Shown piece by piece: positions 1 to 9,276 of a DNA stretch of 64,000 nt. Source of the stretch: Gammaproteobacteria bacterium (GTDB taxonomy: Bacteria > Pseudomonadota > Gammaproteobacteria > JAJDOJ01); the NCBI GenBank assembly GCA_026984215.1, contig JALSSO010000026.1, forward strand, positions 19,505 through 83,504, read 5' to 3'. The notes below the pieces were generated by a model. That model ran no database searches, was not told where the DNA came from, and worked only from the letters and a program-made list of their open reading frames with translations. Both the position numbers and the translations under genes were made by a program. The stretch's first letter is position 1, and every line of letters starts with the position of its first letter.

Positions 1-816
1 GCGGCGAGGCGCCGGCTGCTACGGGCCTGCAGCGAGCTGGAGGTGCACGGCTACCCGGACATCGCGCCCACGGCCGGGATGTTCGGCTACGGCCAGTTCT
101 TCCATGACGGCAGCGGCAACGAATTCTCCAACAACCTCCTGCTGGCCGTGGGTCTCAGTGAGGGGGCGGGCGAGGGTCGGAACGGGCCCGGCCACAGGAG
201 CTCGGTGGACTCCCGCCCTCCCCACGGCTCCACCACGCAGATGGAGTTGGAGGCGATCGCCCAGCTCGCCATCGCGGCCAACCAGGACCTGAAGCACCTC
301 AACGACTCCCTGGAACAGCTGGCGACCACGGACCCGCTCACCGAGGTCTACAACCGGCGCAAGATCCAAGCCCTCTTGGACCAGGAACTGGCCCGCGTCC
401 GGCGTTACGGCACGCGCAGCGCGCTCATCATGCTGGACCTGGACGACTTCAAACAGATCAACGATGCCTACGGGCACGACGTGGGCGACTTGATCCTGCG
501 CTCGGTGACCACCGCCATCCGGGAGCAGTTACGCACGACCGACGCCATCGGCCGCTGGGGCGGCGAGGAGTTCCTCGTGCTGTGCCGTGGCACCCAACTG
601 GCGGACGCCGCCCAGCTCGCCGAGCGCATTCGCCGCTGCGTGGAACGCGCCCACGAGGACACGGGCAACGAGATCACGTTGAGTCTGGGCGTCACCGAAC
701 TCGCCGGCACGGACACGCTGCACTCGCTGCTCAGTCGCGCCGACAAAGCCTTGTACGCGGCCAAGCACGGCGGCAAGAACGCCGTGCGGGCCATCCCACC
801 TCCCGGCGAACCGTGA
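1..816 (+). CDS. Diguanylate cyclase (GGDEF), 5' truncated by window edge
   Basis: The reading frame is open from base 1, so the true start lies outside the window; a GTG at 43 is only an internal possibility. The C-terminal ~165 residues form a GGDEF domain that makes c-di-GMP from two GTP. It opens with DPLTEVYNRR, carries the metal motif LDLDDFKQIND, and has an intact active site GGEEF preceded at five residues by RTTD, the RxxD inhibitory I-site. Catalysis and product feedback are therefore expected. The N-terminal part contains a Gly/Ser/Pro-rich linker and no sensor domain I can name. It is followed by 89 bp and then the convergent djlA. Family call is firm; input signal unknown. Confidence 0.88.
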   Translation, partial: AARRRLLRACSELEVHGYPDIAPTAGMFGYGQFFHDGSGNEFSNNLLLAVGLSEGAGEGRNGPGHRSSVDSRPPHGSTTQMELEAIAQLAIAANQDLKHLNDSLEQLATTDPLTEVYNRRKIQALLDQELARVRRYGTRSALIMLDLDDFKQINDAYGHDVGDLILRSVTTAIREQLRTTDAIGRWGGEEFLVLCRGTQLADAAQLAERIRRCVERAHEDTGNEITLSLGVTELAGTDTLHSLLSRADKALYAAKHGGKNAVRAIPPPGEP

Positions 817-905
817 CACCATGTCGGGATCACCCGCCGCGGGGCCGGGGGCATGTCGAATCGAACGCCCCGGGGGTTCGTCCAGCACGGCGCACGCCCA
901 GCCGC

Positions 906-1727
906 TCATTGGGTCCTCCCTCTGCGGGCTTCCTTGATCGTTTCGTAGGCGGCGATGATGTGCTGGGTCTTCTCCTTGGCCAGGCGCATCATCTCGTCCG
1001 GGAGCCCCTGCGAGGCCAGCTTGTCGGGATGGTGCTGGCTGAGCAGCCGCCGGTAGGCCCGCTTGACCTCGGCATCGCTGGCGTCGGGCGACACCCCCAG
1101 GGTCTGATAGGCCGCCGCCAGCGAATCGTGCCCCTCACGCCGGGCGCCGGCGCCCGTGCGACGCTGCCCGCGCAACAGGGACTCCAGACCGCGCAGATCC
1201 TCATCCGACAGACCGAGCCGCTCGGCGATGCGCAGCAGCAGGCGACGTTCGGCCGGGTCGATCCGCCCATCGGCGAAGGCCACCTCCAGCTGCACCTCCA
1301 GGAAGAAACGGGCGAGCATGGGCTGAAAGCGGATCACGCCACGCAACACGTCCAGGGCCGCGTCCAGATCGAAGTCCGCGGACTTGCCCTCCCGGAAATA
1401 ACCGATGGCGGCACGGCGCTGCTCGGGCGAGAGGTTCATGCGCGCCATGATCTGCTCGGCGGCCCGGATCTCCGCCTCGGACACCCGTCCGTCGGCCTTG
1501 CTGAGATGCCCCATCACGCGGAAGGTGGTGCGGAAGAACGTCTCCTGCAGCCTCGACAGCGCCTCAGCCACCGGCCGCACCACGGCCCGCGCCCGGTCGT
1601 ACATGTGCCCGAGGAACACCCCCACCAACGCGCCGAGCCACCCGCCCAGGAGCCACCCGGCCAGGCCGCCGACGAGCTTGCCCGTCCAGGACTGGAAGCG
1701 GGCTGGAAGCAGGGAAGCGGGATTCAT
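906..1727 (-). CDS. djlA: DjlA-type membrane-anchored DnaJ co-chaperone
   Basis: 273 aa, the usual DjlA length. A Gly-rich hydrophobic segment at residues 16-42 matches the single N-terminal membrane anchor. Residues ~55-185 form a TerB-like helical domain with two acidic motifs (KADGRVSEAE and FADGRIDPAE). Residues ~203-273 are a J domain with the invariant HPD at 233-235, which stimulates DnaK ATPase. DjlA proteins present the J domain to DnaK at the inner membrane and have been linked to envelope stress and capsule regulation in enterobacteria. It is separated by 75 bp from the amidase upstream. ATG start. Confidence 0.9.
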   Translation of the reverse strand: MNPASLLPARFQSWTGKLVGGLAGWLLGGWLGALVGVFLGHMYDRARAVVRPVAEALSRLQETFFRTTFRVMGHLSKADGRVSEAEIRAAEQIMARMNLSPEQRRAAIGYFREGKSADFDLDAALDVLRGVIRFQPMLARFFLEVQLEVAFADGRIDPAERRLLLRIAERLGLSDEDLRGLESLLRGQRRTGAGARREGHDSLAAAYQTLGVSPDASDAEVKRAYRRLLSQHHPDKLASQGLPDEMMRLAKEKTQHIIAAYETIKEARRGRTQ

Positions 1728-1802
1728 GAGAGCGGCGTGAGCCGGGTGACTCGGCTGGGCTGTGGGTGGCGATTTCGCCAGAGTATAAACCCGCGCGACC
1801 GG

Positions 1803-2660
1803 CTACTCCGAAACGGCCGATCCAACGCGTCGGCCGTGCTCCAGGTAGGCGGCGATTCCCTCGCACAGGCGTGCGGCCAACGCCGCCCGAAACCGGGCAT
1901 CGCGCAGCCGCGCCGCCTGCACGGGATCGGACAACGTGGTCGGCTCCACGAGCACGGCCGGCACCGCCGTGCGGCGCAACACCACGAACCGAGCGCGTTT
2001 CACCCCACGGTCGCGCACACCCTCCAGGCCCGCGCCCCGCGGCCCCGCCAGGGCCTCATGGATGTGGCGCGCGAGCCGCTCCGATGCGGCCGCCCGCCAC
2101 GCCTCGCGCAAGCGCCGTTGCAGACTCGCAAATCCCGCAAAGCGCGGCCACCGGCGCGGCCCCGGCATCTCCCACCGGCCCGGATCCGGCGCCGGGCCGG
2201 CATAGTAGACCTCCAGAACCGCCCCCCGTGGTCGCGGCAGCGCGTTGAGGTGCACCGAGACCAGCACGTCCGCACCGATCCGATCCGCCCAACGGGCCCG
2301 TTCGTCCAGAGAGCGGTACACGTCGGCGGTGCGCGAGAGGGCCACGCGCAGCCCCCGCCGCCGCAGGCAGCCCGCCAGCCCGCGGGCCAGCAGGAGGGTC
2401 CAGTGCTTTTCCGGCGTCCCGTCGGGGGCGATGGCGCCCGGGTCGCGCCCCCCGTGCCCGGGGTCGATGGCCACCAGCGCACCGGCAGGTCCGACCCCCG
2501 TCAGGGCCGCCAGCGAGCGCGGGACCGGATCGGCGCCCGCCTCGATCCAGGCCGCTTCCGGGGCGTGATGCGCGGGGTTCAGACGCAGCGCGGCCACCGC
2601 CGCGACCAGCACGAACGACACCGACACGGCCGTCGCCGCCCACCGGACCCCGCCACCCAC
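1803..2660 (-). CDS. N-acetylmuramoyl-L-alanine amidase (Amidase_3)
   Basis: About 285 aa with an N-terminal hydrophobic segment (residues ~7-26) acting as signal or anchor, then an Amidase_3 zinc hydrolase domain. The zinc ligands and catalytic residues are visible: His in AIDPGHGGRDPGA, Glu in PEKHWTL, His in VSVHLNA and Glu in VLVEPTTLSDP. It should cleave the amide between MurNAc and L-alanine in peptidoglycan during septum splitting or wall turnover. No AMIN domain or LysM repeat is present, so it is shorter than E. coli AmiB/AmiC. The start is a GTG three bases after the upstream stop, so it is likely co-transcribed with the lipase-maturation-factor gene. Confidence 0.85.
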   Translation of the reverse strand: MGGGVRWAATAVSVSFVLVAAVAALRLNPAHHAPEAAWIEAGADPVPRSLAALTGVGPAGALVAIDPGHGGRDPGAIAPDGTPEKHWTLLLARGLAGCLRRRGLRVALSRTADVYRSLDERARWADRIGADVLVSVHLNALPRPRGAVLEVYYAGPAPDPGRWEMPGPRRWPRFAGFASLQRRLREAWRAAASERLARHIHEALAGPRGAGLEGVRDRGVKRARFVVLRRTAVPAVLVEPTTLSDPVQAARLRDARFRAALAARLCEGIAAYLEHGRRVGSAVSE

Positions 2661-2663
2661 GGT

Positions 2664-4184
2664 TCAGGATCCCGGCCGGCTCAGGTAGGGGAGCGGCCAG
2701 AACGGACCCACCCACTCCCGACGCCACCAGTGGCCGGTTCGCGTCCGCTCCCGGGCGTCGGTGAACCGGTACCGCCACAAGGTGCTGCGCAGGTAACGCG
2801 GTGGCGCGTCCGCAAAGGGGTTGTGTTCCAGCAGCGCCGTGACCTCGGGGGCGTTTTCCAGCAACCGCTCCAGGAAGGCGGCGTACCAGTCCAGGAACAG
2901 CGGCCCCATGGGCACGAACCACATCATCCAATCCAGTCTCGGCTGATGCGGGACGATGAACCGCGGCGCCTGGTCCAGCCGGTCCGGTCGGTAGCGGAAC
3001 AGGTACGGCCGCCAGTGCCGCCCGTCCCGGGAACCCTCGATCACGACCTCCACCCGCTCGGTCTTCATGGTGGGGAAGACGTGGTACGGGTGGGCCAGAT
3101 GCCAACCCCGCCACAGGCGCATGGCTTGCTCCAGCGGGCCGGGCAGCGGCGTGCTCCGAACCATGTGCCAGGCCTCCACGGCGGCCGCCGTCAGGAGCAG
3201 CACCGCCATCACGCCGAGGCTCCAGCGCCGCCACCTCCCACCGGGCGGGGTCGGAGAGACGTCGGCCGCCAGGCGCGCGGCCAACCCGACGGGCAGCACC
3301 CGGCGCACGGCCCGGTCGTCGAACAGGAACAGACACAGGGCCATGGACAAGAGATTGAAGAAGTTGTGATTGGAAGTGGCGAGAATGGCCGCTTGCATGC
3401 CCAGCGTGAGCCAGGCGGCGATGAACCGCGGCGTGCGCGACAAGAACATCATGAACGGGACCACGATCTCGATCACCAGACTGAAGAAGGTCAGCGCCTC
3501 GTGGACCGGCAGCGGGAACTGGTGAGCCACCCAGGAGCCTTCGTGCGGCAGCGGCTGGGTCTCGAAGTAATAGGCCAGCGCGGTGAGCCCCGCCCAGGAC
3601 GGATCGCCGCTCAGCAGCTTGGACAGGCCGGAGAGGAAACGCAGTCGAAACAGCAGGATCTTGTAGAGCCAGATCACGACCCGTGCGCCACCGGGCAGGA
3701 AGATGGCCAGAAACCCCGCCTCCAGCAGCAGGTAGTCCCACTGGAAGTTCATGAAGATCTGACCCGCCTGGGCGAGCGAGAGATAGAGCAGCCACAGGGC
3801 CACCAGCACCGGCCGCAGCCAGCGCCCCAGGATCAGGAGCACGGCGAGGACACATCCGACCAGCGTGGCCCCCTGCAACATCCAGTCCGAGGCCGAGATC
3901 CAGAAGACCATGGGATGCAGGACCCAGGCCATCGCCCCGGACTCCGCCTCGAGCGCCACCTGATAGGCCCGCAAGGGGAGGATCCCGCCCTCGCCCACCA
4001 GGCCCAGGACCTGGACGCTCAGGGAGGCGAAGGCGGCGAGATAGATCGCCCCCAGCAAGCGCAGGAACAGGCCCGCCACCAAGCGGTATTCGTCCGCTGC
4101 GCCCGTTCCCGGCACGGCGGCGGCGGATACCGGCCTTGAATCGGCGTCCGCCGCGCCCAACGTAGGGGAAGGCACGCGATTCAT
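2664..4184 (-). CDS. Lipase maturation factor family membrane protein
   Basis: 506 aa with about eight to nine hydrophobic segments in the first ~330 residues and a soluble C-terminal region. The layout and motifs (FMNFQWDYLLLEAGFLAIF, LLFRLRFLSGLSKLLSGDPSW, LTALAYYFETQPLP) match the lipase maturation factor (LMF1/DUF1222) family. In animals LMF1 helps fold secreted lipases in the ER; the bacterial role is not established. I place the start at the ATG at 4184 because translation further upstream would run into the promoter and coding region of the divergent gene at 4230; an ATG at 4209 is an alternative. The amidase gene follows three bases downstream. Confidence 0.8.
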   Translation of the reverse strand: MNRVPSPTLGAADADSRPVSAAAVPGTGAADEYRLVAGLFLRLLGAIYLAAFASLSVQVLGLVGEGGILPLRAYQVALEAESGAMAWVLHPMVFWISASDWMLQGATLVGCVLAVLLILGRWLRPVLVALWLLYLSLAQAGQIFMNFQWDYLLLEAGFLAIFLPGGARVVIWLYKILLFRLRFLSGLSKLLSGDPSWAGLTALAYYFETQPLPHEGSWVAHQFPLPVHEALTFFSLVIEIVVPFMMFLSRTPRFIAAWLTLGMQAAILATSNHNFFNLLSMALCLFLFDDRAVRRVLPVGLAARLAADVSPTPPGGRWRRWSLGVMAVLLLTAAAVEAWHMVRSTPLPGPLEQAMRLWRGWHLAHPYHVFPTMKTERVEVVIEGSRDGRHWRPYLFRYRPDRLDQAPRFIVPHQPRLDWMMWFVPMGPLFLDWYAAFLERLLENAPEVTALLEHNPFADAPPRYLRSTLWRYRFTDARERTRTGHWWRREWVGPFWPLPYLSRPGS

Positions 4185-4229
4185 CCCCGATCTGCGGGAA
4201 CCAACCATCACAAAGAGGAGCACCCGACC

Positions 4230-4679
4230 ATGACCATCATCGGCGTCCGCCAATTCGAGCAACTGTTCCGCAAGGCCGCGTCCCTGGACGTGGACAAGAA
4301 CGACCTGCGCCGGCTGAGCGCATTCACGAACGACAAACTCCACGGCCTGCTGCTGCGGGGGCGGGCCAACGCCAAGGCCAACGGCCGGGACATCATACAG
4401 CCACAAGACCTGCCCATCACTCGCGGCTTGCAGGAATCCATCCACGCCTTCCGCTCCCTGGACGAGGCGCTGGAACTCAAACCCATCCTCGAGACCCTCG
4501 CCACCCTGCCCGAGATCGGGGCCGAATACAGTGACGAGGTGGAGTCGCGGCTGCCGGAGATCGTCGGCGGACTCGTGGTGGCGCTGGCCAAGACCTTCAA
4601 GATCCTGGACCCCGCGCTCAAGAATCCCCAGAGTGAGCACTGGGACAAGGCGCAGCGGATCTTCGACACCCTGATCTGA
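4230..4679 (+). CDS. DUF1931 histone-fold protein
   Basis: 149 aa. The sequence matches DUF1931, whose structurally solved member from Aquifex aeolicus (Aq_328) folds as a single-chain pair of histone folds. Two helix-strand-helix units are visible: residues ~5-65 (VRQFEQLFRKAA, then ANGRDIIQPQDLPITRGL) and ~75-145. The function is unproven; by fold it could bind DNA or a protein partner. AAAGAGGAG at 4212-4220 gives a good ribosome-binding site nine bases before the ATG. It diverges from the gene at 4184 across 45 bp and ends at a strong hairpin. The family is patchily distributed and frequent in thermophiles. Confidence 0.8.
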   Translation: MTIIGVRQFEQLFRKAASLDVDKNDLRRLSAFTNDKLHGLLLRGRANAKANGRDIIQPQDLPITRGLQESIHAFRSLDEALELKPILETLATLPEIGAEYSDEVESRLPEIVGGLVVALAKTFKILDPALKNPQSEHWDKAQRIFDTLI

Positions 4680-4695
4680 ACGTGGACCGCGGGCG

Positions 4696-4727
4696 GGGCT
4701 CGGCGCCGGCGCCCCTGCGCCGAGCCC
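4696..4727. terminator. Hairpin between convergent genes
   Basis: Perfect 11-bp inverted repeat, GGGCTCGGCGC (4696-4706) with GCGCCGAGCCC (4717-4727), around a ten-base loop. It lies between the stop of the DUF1931 gene and the stop of trmJ, so it can serve both strands. No T run follows on the plus strand, so either the stem alone slows polymerase or Rho helps. Confidence 0.55.
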
Positions 4728-4739
4728 ACGGCGCGCCGC

Positions 4740-5492
4740 TCAACGGCCCCGGCGCGGGCCCCGCTCGGCCGCCGCCAGGATGCCGCGCAGGATCTCCACC
4801 TCCCGGCTGCTCGGGCGGGCGCGGACGCACAGCCGCCGCAGACGCCGCATGAGCTGTTTCGGATTGTCCGGGTCGAGAAACTCCAGGGCGACGAGTACCC
4901 GTTCCAGGTGTGCGTAGAGATGTTCCAGCTCGGCGGCGCTGGCCGGCGGGTCCGGATCCTCGTAACGCGCCCCCCAGAGCACCCCACCCGCGGCCACGCG
5001 CAGTTCCCAGGCCATGAGCTGCACGGCGGCGGCGAGGTTCAGCGAGGCGAAGGCGGGGGCGCTCGGGATGCGTACCAGGGCGTGACAACGCTCCAGCTCG
5101 GCGTTGGTGAGCCCGGTCCGCTCGCGGCCGAACACCAGGGCCACCGCGCCCGATCCGGCGGCTTCCACCAGCCGCGCGGCGGCCTCGCGCGGATCCCATT
5201 CCGGCCAGCGCAGACTGCGCGCCCGCGCGCTGGTGCCCACCACGAGCCGAGACTCGGCAAGCGCCGCGTCGAGATCCGTCACCACCCGGGCCCCCCGCAG
5301 CACGTCGTCGGCCCCGGAGGCCCTAGCGGTGGCCTCCGGATCGGGGAAACGCGAAGGGGATACCAGCCAAAGCCGCTCCAGCCCCATGGTCTTCATGGCC
5401 CGGGCCGCCGCCCCGATATTGCCCGGGTGGGTGGTGCCCACCAGCACCACGTGCACGCGTCCCAGGGCGGGCGCGCCGCGCTCGCCGCTCAC
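4740..5492 (-). CDS. trmJ: tRNA (cytidine/uridine-32-2'-O)-methyltransferase TrmJ
   Basis: 250 aa, the expected TrmJ size. The three SpoU/TrmH knot motifs are clear: [16 protein letters not shown] near the N-terminus, [14 protein letters not shown] in the middle and [15 protein letters not shown] before the C-terminal helical extension. The enzyme transfers methyl from SAM to the 2'-OH of nucleotide 32 in several tRNAs. The start is a GTG at 5492 whose GTGA overlaps the TGA of zwf by four bases, implying translational coupling; longer readings would lie inside zwf. It is the second gene of a zwf-trmJ pair. In many gammaproteobacteria trmJ neighbours suhB or iscR instead, so this pairing is not the common one. 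Confidence 0.9.
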   Translation of the reverse strand: MSGERGAPALGRVHVVLVGTTHPGNIGAAARAMKTMGLERLWLVSPSRFPDPEATARASGADDVLRGARVVTDLDAALAESRLVVGTSARARSLRWPEWDPREAAARLVEAAGSGAVALVFGRERTGLTNAELERCHALVRIPSAPAFASLNLAAAVQLMAWELRVAAGGVLWGARYEDPDPPASAAELEHLYAHLERVLVALEFLDPDNPKQLMRRLRRLCVRARPSSREVEILRGILAAAERGPRRGR

Positions 5493-6976
5493 TCCTCGGG
5501 CGCCTCCGGTTCCAGCTCGTGGCGCCAGCGGTGACTCTCGCGGTCGAACAGGGCCCGGGCCTCGTACGGCCCCCAACTGCCGGCCGGATAGGTGGGGATG
5601 TAGTCGCGTTCGGTGGCCCACACGCGCAACACCGGATCGACGATGCGCCAGGCCCACTCCACCTCGTCGTAGCGCAGGAACAGGGAGCGGTCGCCCTCGA
5701 TCACGTCCAGGAGCAGGTCCTCATAGGCCTCGGTGGCCACGTCGCCCTCGCTCATGAGGCTGGCGTCCAGGCTGGTCTGGCGGGTGCGCATCTCCAGACC
5801 CGGCTCCTTGACCGTGATCTCCATGCGCAGACAGGCGCAGGGCTGGATACCCATGAGCACCCAGTTGTTGGCGATGCGTTGCACCGGCGTGTTGCGGAAG
5901 AGCTGCTGGGGCGGCGCGCGGAAGCAGATGGCCACCAGGGCCCGGTCGGCGGCCAGGCGCTTACCCGTGCGCAGATAGAAAGGCACGCCCCGCCAGCGCC
6001 AGTTGTCCACATAGAGTTTGAGCGCGGCGTAGGTCTCGGTGACGCTGCCGGCGGGAACCCCGGGCTCCTCCAGATAACCCGGCACGCGCTCGCCGCCCAC
6101 GGTCCCGGCGGCGTACTGTCCCCGCACGGCGTGGGCGTGCACGGCACTGGGCGGGATGGGGCGCACCGAGCGCAGCACCTTGACCTTCTCGTCGCGCAGG
6201 GCCTCGGCCTCCATGCACGCGGGCGGCTCCATGGCCACCAGGGTGAGCAGTTGCAGGAGATGACTCTGGATCATGTCGCGCAGGGCGCCGGCCCCATCGT
6301 AATAGGCGGCCCGGGTGCCGACGCCGAAGGTCTCGGCGTGGGTGATCTGCACGTGATCGATGTAGTGGCGGTTCCACAAGGGCTCCATCATGGTGTTGGC
6401 GAAACGGAACACCAGGATGTTGCGGATGGTCCCCTTGCCCAGGTAATGATCGATCCGGTAGACCTGGGCCTCGGCGAGGAACCGGCTGATGCGCCGGTGG
6501 AGCTGGCGGGCGCTTTCCAGATCGTAGCCGAAGGGCTTTTCGATCACCACGCGCCGCCAACCCTCCTGCTCGTCGAGCAGGCCGTTCTCGTGGAGCTGCT
6601 CGACCACCACCCCGAATTCCGCCGGGCGGATGGACATGTAGAACGCCACGTTGGGGGAGTAGCCGCCGCCGGAGAGCACCTCGGCCAGGCCCGCGTAGGT
6701 GGCCGGTTCGGTGAGATCGCCCCGGTAGTAGGTCATGCGCGCGGCGAAGCGCTCGAACACGGCCTCGTCCAACCCGCCCCGCGCCTTGGCCTCGACCCAT
6801 TGGCGTACCCGCACCAGCCAGTCCTCGCCGCTCCACGGGCGTCGGCCATTGGCCACGATGCGCAGGTCCGGGTGCAGCAACCCCGCGGCGTCCAGATGAT
6901 AGAGCGCCGGGATCAGCTTGATCTGCGCCAGATTCCCGGTGGCGCCGAAAATGACGAAGGTGCAGGGCTCGGGCAT
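5489..6976 (-). CDS. zwf: Glucose-6-phosphate 1-dehydrogenase
   Basis: 495 aa, full length. Oxidises glucose-6-phosphate to 6-phosphogluconolactone with reduction of NADP+, feeding the oxidative pentose-phosphate or Entner-Doudoroff routes. The N-terminal nucleotide-binding loop reads [15 protein letters not shown], and the catalytic signature [13 protein letters not shown] is complete. Gnd, edd and pgl are not in this window, so the gene is isolated from its pathway partners. It starts with ATG at 6976, 77 bp from the divergent creA, and is coupled to trmJ by a four-base overlap. Confidence 0.96.
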   Translation of the reverse strand: MPEPCTFVIFGATGNLAQIKLIPALYHLDAAGLLHPDLRIVANGRRPWSGEDWLVRVRQWVEAKARGGLDEAVFERFAARMTYYRGDLTEPATYAGLAEVLSGGGYSPNVAFYMSIRPAEFGVVVEQLHENGLLDEQEGWRRVVIEKPFGYDLESARQLHRRISRFLAEAQVYRIDHYLGKGTIRNILVFRFANTMMEPLWNRHYIDHVQITHAETFGVGTRAAYYDGAGALRDMIQSHLLQLLTLVAMEPPACMEAEALRDEKVKVLRSVRPIPPSAVHAHAVRGQYAAGTVGGERVPGYLEEPGVPAGSVTETYAALKLYVDNWRWRGVPFYLRTGKRLAADRALVAICFRAPPQQLFRNTPVQRIANNWVLMGIQPCACLRMEITVKEPGLEMRTRQTSLDASLMSEGDVATEAYEDLLLDVIEGDRSLFLRYDEVEWAWRIVDPVLRVWATERDYIPTYPAGSWGPYEARALFDRESHRWRHELEPEAPEE

Positions 6977-7053
6977 GGAAGGGAGAGGCTCCGCGTGTTC
7001 GGTGGCGATGTATTATGTCACGCTGGTCTTCGGTTTCGAGACGGACCCACGCC

Positions 7054-7527
7054 ATGCGCTCGATGCTCCCTGTCGCCCTGCTTCTGACCGCTGCGGCCGC
7101 ACCCGCGCTCGCCGAACGCATCGGTCACGTGGACACACGCTTCAAGTGGCTGGGCCCGGACGACAAGATCGTCATCGAGGCCTTCGACGATCCGGGCGTA
7201 CCCGGCGTGACCTGTTACCTGAGCCGCGCCAAGACCGGCGGCCTGTCCGGCGCCGTGGGCCTGGCCGAGGACACATCCGACGCCTCCATCGCCTGCCGGC
7301 AGGTGGGGCCCATCCAGCTCGCCGAGGACATCAAAAACGGCCAACGGGACGGAGAACGGGTCTTCCGCAAGCGCACCTCGCTGGTGTTCAAGGCCATGAA
7401 GGTGGTGCGCTTCTACGACGCCAGGCGCAACACGCTGGTCTATCTGGTCTACAGCGAACGGGTCATCGAGGGCTCGCCCAAGAACAGCATCAGCGCGGTG
7501 CCGGTGATGCCGTGGCCCGCCCCGTGA
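7054..7527 (+). CDS. creA: CreA family periplasmic protein
   Basis: 157 aa with a cleavable signal peptide (residues ~1-20, ending ALA before ERIG). The mature part matches CreA, a small conserved proteobacterial periplasmic protein of unknown biochemical role ([42 protein letters not shown]). The start ATG at 7054 is chosen because it begins directly with the signal peptide; an upstream TTA/ATG extension would add a non-signal tail. It ends ten bases before bcsG and may be co-transcribed with it. The creBC two-component genes that adjoin creA in E. coli are absent. Confidence 0.87.
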   Translation: MRSMLPVALLLTAAAAPALAERIGHVDTRFKWLGPDDKIVIEAFDDPGVPGVTCYLSRAKTGGLSGAVGLAEDTSDASIACRQVGPIQLAEDIKNGQRDGERVFRKRTSLVFKAMKVVRFYDARRNTLVYLVYSERVIEGSPKNSISAVPVMPWPAP

Positions 7528-7537
7528 GCCCCAGGCC

Positions 7538-9247
7538 GTGAACGGGGACACGGCTCCGGCCTCGATGGACACCCCACCGCGCGCCCGCGGCCCGCGGCGA
7601 CCGTGGTCCGGCGTATGGAACGTCTATTTCACGGCCAAGCTGGTGCTGCACGCCTTCGGGGCCATCGGATTCCATGCCCTGCCCAATCTCGCCCTGCTGC
7701 TGTTCGTGGCCATCCCCATCCGCCGGTGCGGCCTGCGGCGGTTGCGTGAGGCCGCGGCCCTGCTCCTGGCGGGTGTCCTGCTTTACCACGACGCCTGGCT
7801 GCCACCGCTGCGGCGGTTGCTGGAGCGCGCCGATCACGTGGAACGGTTCACGCCTTCGTTCATGCTGGAGTTCGTGGCCCGCTTCCTGGATCCGCGCCTC
7901 CTGGCCCTGGTGGTGGGGCTCGGTCTGCTCTATCGGCTGCTGTCGGCTCACGCCCGGCTGGCCGGCCATCTCGTGTTCGCGACGCTCGCCGCACTGGCGG
8001 TACAGGATGTGGCGGGACGGTTGTCCGAGCCGCTGCTGCGCCTGGGCATCGCCCCCACCCAGGCCCGGGAGGGCGCACCCCGGATGCACGACCTCCCCGG
8101 ACCGAGGGAACTGGACCAAGCCCTGGACGCATTCCACCAGCGTGAGCAGCGGCGTCGCATCGTGCTGCGGCCCCAGCCCCCCGGCGCCCCCCCGTTCGAC
8201 ATCCTGTTCCTGCATCTGTGCTCCCTGTCTTGGGACGATCTGCGCTTCGCCGGGCTGGAGAACCATCCGGTGTGGTCGGATTTCGACTTTCTGTTCCGCC
8301 GTTTCAACAGTGCCGCCTCCTACAGCACGCCGGCGGCGGTGCGCCTCCTGCGCGCCACCTGTGGCCAGGGCCCTCACGCCGGCCTGGAGACGCCCGCCGA
8401 GCCCGGCTGCCTCCTGTTCGAGCAGCTTCGCGGGCTGGGATTCGACACCGCGGTGGCGCTCAACCACAACGGGCGCTTCGACCATTTCCTCGGGCATTTG
8501 CGGGCCAACGGCCTGGAGGGGGCGCCGCTGTCCCTGACGGGGCTCACCCACCGCCTGGAGGCCTTCGACGGCTCCCCGGTCTACGACGATGGGGAGGTCC
8601 TGCGGCGCTGGTGGACGTTGCGCCGGCAGTCCACCTCGCCCAGAACGGCCACCTACTACAACACCATCACCCTGCACGACGGCAACCGCCTGGTCGAGGG
8701 AATGGAGCGACTGAGGACCAGCCGCAGCACCTACCGCGCGCGGCTGCGGCACCTCCTGGATCAAATCCACGCCTTTCTGGGCGAACTGCGGGCGGCAGGC
8801 CGCCCGATGGTGGTGTTGGTGATCCCGGAACACGGGGCCAACATGCAGGGTGAGCGCCTCCAGGTCGCCGGGCTGCGCGAGATCCCCACCCCGCACGTGA
8901 CCCGGGTGCCCGTGGGCGTGGCGCTCATCGGCGCACGTTCGGCCACACCCACCCCGGTGGAGATCACCTCGCCCACGAGTTACCTCGCCTTGACTGCGTT
9001 GCTCGAGCGCATCCTGGCGACCGATCCCTTCGGCCGGGGCCGCTTCGACGCCCGGGCGTTGGCCTCGGGACTGCCGGCCACGCCCTTCGTCGCCGAAAAC
9101 GCCGGCACGGTGGTCCTGAGGCGGGCGGGTCGCTACTACCTGCGGTTTCCCGGGGAATCCTGGATCGCCTATCCCCAGCCCCTGATCGAGTGGCCCCGCT
9201 GGGCCAGGGCCGGCCGCGGCGCGCACCCGGATGGAACTTTCGAATAG
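7538..9247 (+). CDS. bcsG: BcsG-like cellulose phosphoethanolamine transferase
   Basis: 569 aa from GTG 7538, or 560 aa from ATG 7565; neither has a strong ribosome-binding site. The N-terminal ~165 residues hold four to five membrane segments, followed by a periplasmic alkaline-phosphatase-fold domain. Residues that match E. coli BcsG are present: a zinc-ligand Cys in LFLHLCSLSWDDL (C228), the nucleophile Ser in FNSAASYSTPA (S263), and VLVIPEHGANMQG with the Glu-His pair. BcsG moves phosphoethanolamine from phosphatidylethanolamine to glucose residues of nascent cellulose. No bcsA, B, C, Z, E, F or Q is nearby, so either those are elsewhere or this homologue modifies another polymer. It converges on glgP. 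Confidence 0.85.
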   Translation: MNGDTAPASMDTPPRARGPRRPWSGVWNVYFTAKLVLHAFGAIGFHALPNLALLLFVAIPIRRCGLRRLREAAALLLAGVLLYHDAWLPPLRRLLERADHVERFTPSFMLEFVARFLDPRLLALVVGLGLLYRLLSAHARLAGHLVFATLAALAVQDVAGRLSEPLLRLGIAPTQAREGAPRMHDLPGPRELDQALDAFHQREQRRRIVLRPQPPGAPPFDILFLHLCSLSWDDLRFAGLENHPVWSDFDFLFRRFNSAASYSTPAAVRLLRATCGQGPHAGLETPAEPGCLLFEQLRGLGFDTAVALNHNGRFDHFLGHLRANGLEGAPLSLTGLTHRLEAFDGSPVYDDGEVLRRWWTLRRQSTSPRTATYYNTITLHDGNRLVEGMERLRTSRSTYRARLRHLLDQIHAFLGELRAAGRPMVVLVIPEHGANMQGERLQVAGLREIPTPHVTRVPVGVALIGARSATPTPVEITSPTSYLALTALLERILATDPFGRGRFDARALASGLPATPFVAENAGTVVLRRAGRYYLRFPGESWIAYPQPLIEWPRWARAGRGAHPDGTFE

Positions 9248-9276
9248 GCGCAGACCGGTTCCACCGCTCGGCCCGA

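Noticed and set aside
582..4139. A 1185-codon plus-strand open frame
   Set aside because: It overlaps djlA, the amidase and the LMF gene on the other strand and is Arg/Gly/Gln/His-rich, typical of an antisense shadow in high-GC DNA.
5519..7087. 522-codon plus-strand frame across zwf
   Set aside because: Antisense to a clear zwf with no family resemblance; same for 10345-12858 across glgP.
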